The notes under the pieces were generated by a model, which was not told the origin of the DNA, ran no database searches, and worked only from the letters and a program-made list of their open reading frames with translations. Position numbers and translations under genes: made by a program. From Candidatus Parcubacteria bacterium (GTDB lineage: Bacteria > Patescibacteriota > Minisyncoccia > Phycocordibacterales > UBA12088), in contig RFKD01000019.1 of NCBI GenBank assembly GCA_003694545.1, positions 1 through 14,232 on the forward strand: a stretch of 14,232 nt of DNA, read 5' to 3'. Below are positions 12,150 to 14,232 of this stretch, in pieces. Each line of letters starts with the position of its first letter. The first letter of the stretch is position 1.

Positions 12150-13325
12150 ATGAAGCAAGTAGCTAACGAAGTAGAAACTTTTGCTCGTATTCGCGTGGTT
12201 GGCGTTGGGGGATCCGGCAAAAACGCCACCAATCATATGATCACCTCCAAGGTGCAGGGTGTTGAATTTGTTGCCGTAAATACCGACGCACAAGATTTGC
12301 ATCACTCCCTCGCCAAGCGCAAAATCCATATCGGCAAAAACCTTACGCGCGGCTTGGGCGCTGGTGGCGTGCCCGATTTAGGCAAACGCGCCGCGGAAGA
12401 AACCAAAGAGGAGATCATTGAAGCCCTGAAGGGATCCGATATGGTCTTCATCACCTGCGGAATGGGCGGCGGCACCGGCACAGGGGCCAGCGCCGTCATC
12501 GCAAAAGCGGCGAAAGAAGTCGGCGCGCTGACGGTTGGTGTTGTCACGAAGCCATTCAGCTTTGAAGGGCAACAGCGTATGCGCTTGGCGGAGCACGGGA
12601 TTGCCGCCTTAAAAAAAGAAGTGGACGCGCTGATTGTCATTCCGAACGACCGCTTACTTTCCGTCGTTGACCGCAACACATCGCTCAAGAATGCTTTTGC
12701 TTTGGCTGATAATGTGCTTTTGCGGGCCGTGGAGGGCATTTCCGACCTTATCACGATGCCTGGGTTGGTAAATGTAGACTTTGCCGATATTAAATCGGTA
12801 ATGGAAAATGCGGGGAGCGCGCTGATGGGAGTTGGAATCGCTTCTGGGGAAAAACGGGCGGAAGAAGCGGCAACAGAAGCTATCAACTCGCCTCTCCTTG
12901 AAGTCTCTATTCGGGGCGCCAAGGGAGTTTTGTTTGCTATTGCCGGCGGTGAAGATATGGCCTTAATGGAAGTCCACGATGCGGCTCGAGTGATTACTGA
13001 GAGTATTGATCCCAACGCGCGGGTTATTTTTGGCGCTATCTACGACCCGAAACTCAAAAAGAACGAGCTGAAGGTAACGGTCATCGCAACGGGTTTCCCT
13101 GAAGGAGATACAGTATCGGTGGCCGGAGTCGAAGGAGCCCAAATCATCGAGGAAAGCGTGCGCCCTTCTCCAAAAATACAACCAGCCGCCGCTTCCTACG
13201 AAAAAGAAGCACCTGTTCTTTTTGAAGATCACACAAACGCAGATGCTGACGAAGCGCTCCCTGTTGCCGACGACGAGGATGATGAATGGGGCGTACCCGC
13301 GTTTTTGCGGCGCAAAAAGAAGTAG
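12150..13325 (+). CDS. ftsZ: Cell division GTPase FtsZ
   Basis: FtsZ polymerises into the division ring. The 391-residue protein starts at MKQVANEVETFARIRVVGVGG. Signatures in order: GGSGKNATNHM (20-30, usual GGGGNA form with SGK), NTDAQDL (44-50), the tubulin signature GMGGGTGTG (104-112), PNDRLL (165-170) and the T7 synergy loop NVDFADIKSVM (208-218) with its catalytic aspartates. A short variable linker (about 337-375) leads to the C-terminal peptide DDEWGVPAFLRRKKK, the conserved tail that binds FtsA and other partners. The reading frame is open back to a GTG at 12039 inside ftsA, but that extension is unlike FtsZ and overlaps the upstream gene, so I use the ATG at 12150. No Shine-Dalgarno is present. 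It is followed by a strong hairpin. Confidence 0.96.
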   Translation: MKQVANEVETFARIRVVGVGGSGKNATNHMITSKVQGVEFVAVNTDAQDLHHSLAKRKIHIGKNLTRGLGAGGVPDLGKRAAEETKEEIIEALKGSDMVFITCGMGGGTGTGASAVIAKAAKEVGALTVGVVTKPFSFEGQQRMRLAEHGIAALKKEVDALIVIPNDRLLSVVDRNTSLKNAFALADNVLLRAVEGISDLITMPGLVNVDFADIKSVMENAGSALMGVGIASGEKRAEEAATEAINSPLLEVSIRGAKGVLFAIAGGEDMALMEVHDAARVITESIDPNARVIFGAIYDPKLKKNELKVTVIATGFPEGDTVSVAGVEGAQIIEESVRPSPKIQPAAASYEKEAPVLFEDHTNADADEALPVADDEDDEWGVPAFLRRKKK

Positions 13326-13360
13326 ATTGTTGCGCGCCTAAGTCGCAACCTTTCCTCAGA

Positions 13361-13410
13361 CCTACCACACACCGCGCCCGCCGACACAGGCGGGCGCGGT
13401 GTGTGGTAGG
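13361..13410. terminator. Intrinsic terminator-like hairpin after ftsZ
   Basis: Perfect 22-bp stem (arms 13361-13382 and 13389-13410) around GACACA, with core CACCGCGCCCGCC. It begins 35 bases after the ftsZ stop. As at 3783-3828 there is no T tract. The 3' arm overlaps the proposed trxB -10. Confidence 0.78.
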
Positions 13411-13412
13411 AT
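13404..13412 (+). promoter_or_regulatory. Possible extended -10 promoter for trxB
   Basis: TGG-TAGGAT with the -10 at 13407-13412, no good -35. Its first seven bases are the end of the preceding hairpin. Predicted leader is about 18 bases and lacks a Shine-Dalgarno. Confidence 0.35.
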
Positions 13413-13436
13413 ACCCGAGTACTCACCCTAACCACG

Positions 13437-14232
13437 ATGTTTATGAACGCGCCTACTTATGAACTTATCATCCTCGGAGGCGGCCCTGCCGGGGCCGCCG
13501 CTGGAATATACGCCGCGCGCAAACAGCTTTCCACCGTGCTGATAACGCAAGAATTTGGAGGACAAAGCGTAGTATCTCCCGACATACAAAACTGGATCGG
13601 CACGCCACATATCAGCGGCGTGAGTCTCGCCAAATCTTTTGAAGAACACTTACGCGAGTACGCCGGAAGTTTCCTGACCATCCTCAAAGGAAAAGCGGCA
13701 GCACGAATTGAGGCTGACGGGACAGTTATCAGAGTGGTTTTGGATTCCGGGGAAACTATCGAAGGCAAAACGCTCTTGTACGCGCTTGGCGCAAGCCGCC
13801 GCAAACTTCCCGCAAAAGGAGCGAACGAGTTTGAACATAAAGGTCTCACCTATTGCGCCTCGTGCGACGGCCCGTTGTTTGCCGCCAAGGATGTGGCGGT
13901 CATCGGCGGCGGCAATGCGGGATTCGAAACCGCCGCCCAGCTTGCAGCATACACTACAAGCGTCCTCCTGTTGGAATACGGCAACGCTTTTCGCGCTGAC
14001 CCCATCACGGTTGAAAAAGTGCTCGCCAACCCCAAGGTGCGAGCGCATACCAACGCGGAAGTAATTGAAGTGTTTGGCTCAAGCGTGGTAGAAGGCATCC
14101 GTTGGAAGAAACAAACAACAGGCAAAGAGCACATCGAAACGGTTGCTGGAGTTTTTGTTGAAATTGGGCTTATACCTAACACGCAACTTGTCGCGGATAT
14201 TGTCAAGCGCGACGAGCGAGGCGCTATTGAGG
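13437..14232 (+). CDS. trxB: Thioredoxin reductase / AhpF-like FAD disulfide reductase, partial (3' end outside window)
   Basis: These flavoproteins pass electrons from NAD(P)H through FAD to a redox-active CxxC pair and on to thioredoxin or a peroxiredoxin. The 265 codons seen cover most of the usual 310-320. FAD-binding GGGPAGAAAG (14-23), GGQ at 41-43, the redox motif YCASCDGPLF with Cys140 and Cys143, and the dinucleotide-binding GGGNAGFETA (157-166) are visible. After GGGNAG the protein reads VLLLEYGNAFRADP instead of the HRRDxFRA motif that holds the NADPH phosphate in classical TrxB; this and the downstream GVFVEIGLIPNT resemble the C-terminal part of AhpF. The donor may be NADH or something else. 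ATG at 13437 is first after the hairpin; ATG at 13443 is a close alternative. No partner gene is visible inside the window. Confidence 0.88.
   Translation, partial: MFMNAPTYELIILGGGPAGAAAGIYAARKQLSTVLITQEFGGQSVVSPDIQNWIGTPHISGVSLAKSFEEHLREYAGSFLTILKGKAAARIEADGTVIRVVLDSGETIEGKTLLYALGASRRKLPAKGANEFEHKGLTYCASCDGPLFAAKDVAVIGGGNAGFETAAQLAAYTTSVLLLEYGNAFRADPITVEKVLANPKVRAHTNAEVIEVFGSSVVEGIRWKKQTTGKEHIETVAGVFVEIGLIPNTQLVADIVKRDERGAIE

Noticed and set aside
12302..13015. 237-codon minus-strand ORF inside ftsZ
   Set aside because: It mirrors the conserved FtsZ GTPase core; low-complexity Ser/Ala composition is typical of an antisense shadow.
1..14232. UGA recoding as in Gracilibacteria/Absconditabacteria
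   Set aside because: No conserved gene contains an internal TGA; all read through under the standard code.
1..14232. CRISPR array, insertion sequence, prophage or defence genes
   Set aside because: No regularly spaced repeats, transposase, integrase or nuclease signatures were found on either strand.

Overview
The window looks like a piece of a Patescibacteria/CPR chromosome, most likely Parcubacteria-like. This is inferred from protein style and gene mix, not from a marker phylogeny. Pointers are a housed sortase plus secreted beta-sandwich proteins, a membrane-anchored CARDB protein, a GyrB with a long Ser-rich head, an ftsA-ftsZ pair without the rest of the division cluster, an AhpF-like thioredoxin-reductase-family flavoprotein, a lysine/arginine-rich long bS21, and a histidyl-tRNA-synthetase-like protein that has lost its histidine-binding signature. 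The standard genetic code fits: all genes read through without internal TGA. All eleven complete genes end in TAA or TAG and none in TGA.

Layout. (1) 1-2033, minus strand: a two-gene cell-surface unit, a sortase followed 21 bp later by a secreted protein that runs off the left edge. (2) 2034-2513: a 480-bp divergent regulatory region with two back-to-back promoters, each feeding a long leader; the rightward leader holds a possible 16-codon ORF and a strong GUAA-capped hairpin. (3) 2514-3764, plus: membrane-anchored CARDB protein, closed by a 22-bp-stem terminator shared with the convergent gene. (4) 3846-6032, minus: gyrB. (5) 6238-7485, plus: four-S1-domain RNA-binding protein, meeting convergent pth (7489-8091, minus) with a 3-bp gap. 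(6) 8156-10838, plus: lepB, the HisRS-like protein, rpsU (bS21) and ybeY. (7) 10855-13325, plus: ftsA and ftsZ, closed by a second 22-bp-stem hairpin. (8) 13437 to the right edge, plus: trxB-like gene, partial.

How the parts work together. Regions 1-3 concern the outside of the cell: sortase, a secreted substrate-like protein, a surface CARDB protein and, further along, the signal peptidase that would process exports. Regions 4-6 are information processing: DNA supercoiling, translation initiation (S1, bS21), peptidyl-tRNA recycling and rRNA maturation (YbeY). Region 7 is the core division apparatus, where the visible C-terminal tail of FtsZ fits the partner FtsA encoded just upstream.

Expression signals are unusual. 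Several promoters share an extended -10 of the form TG(G/A)TA, and for lepB, rpsU, ftsA and ftsZ the -10 sits only 7-9 bases before the ATG, so those messages should be leaderless or nearly so. Convincing Shine-Dalgarno sequences are almost absent. The most interesting single gene is the HisRS-like protein at 8843-10087. No tRNA, rRNA, CRISPR array, insertion sequence or prophage gene was seen.
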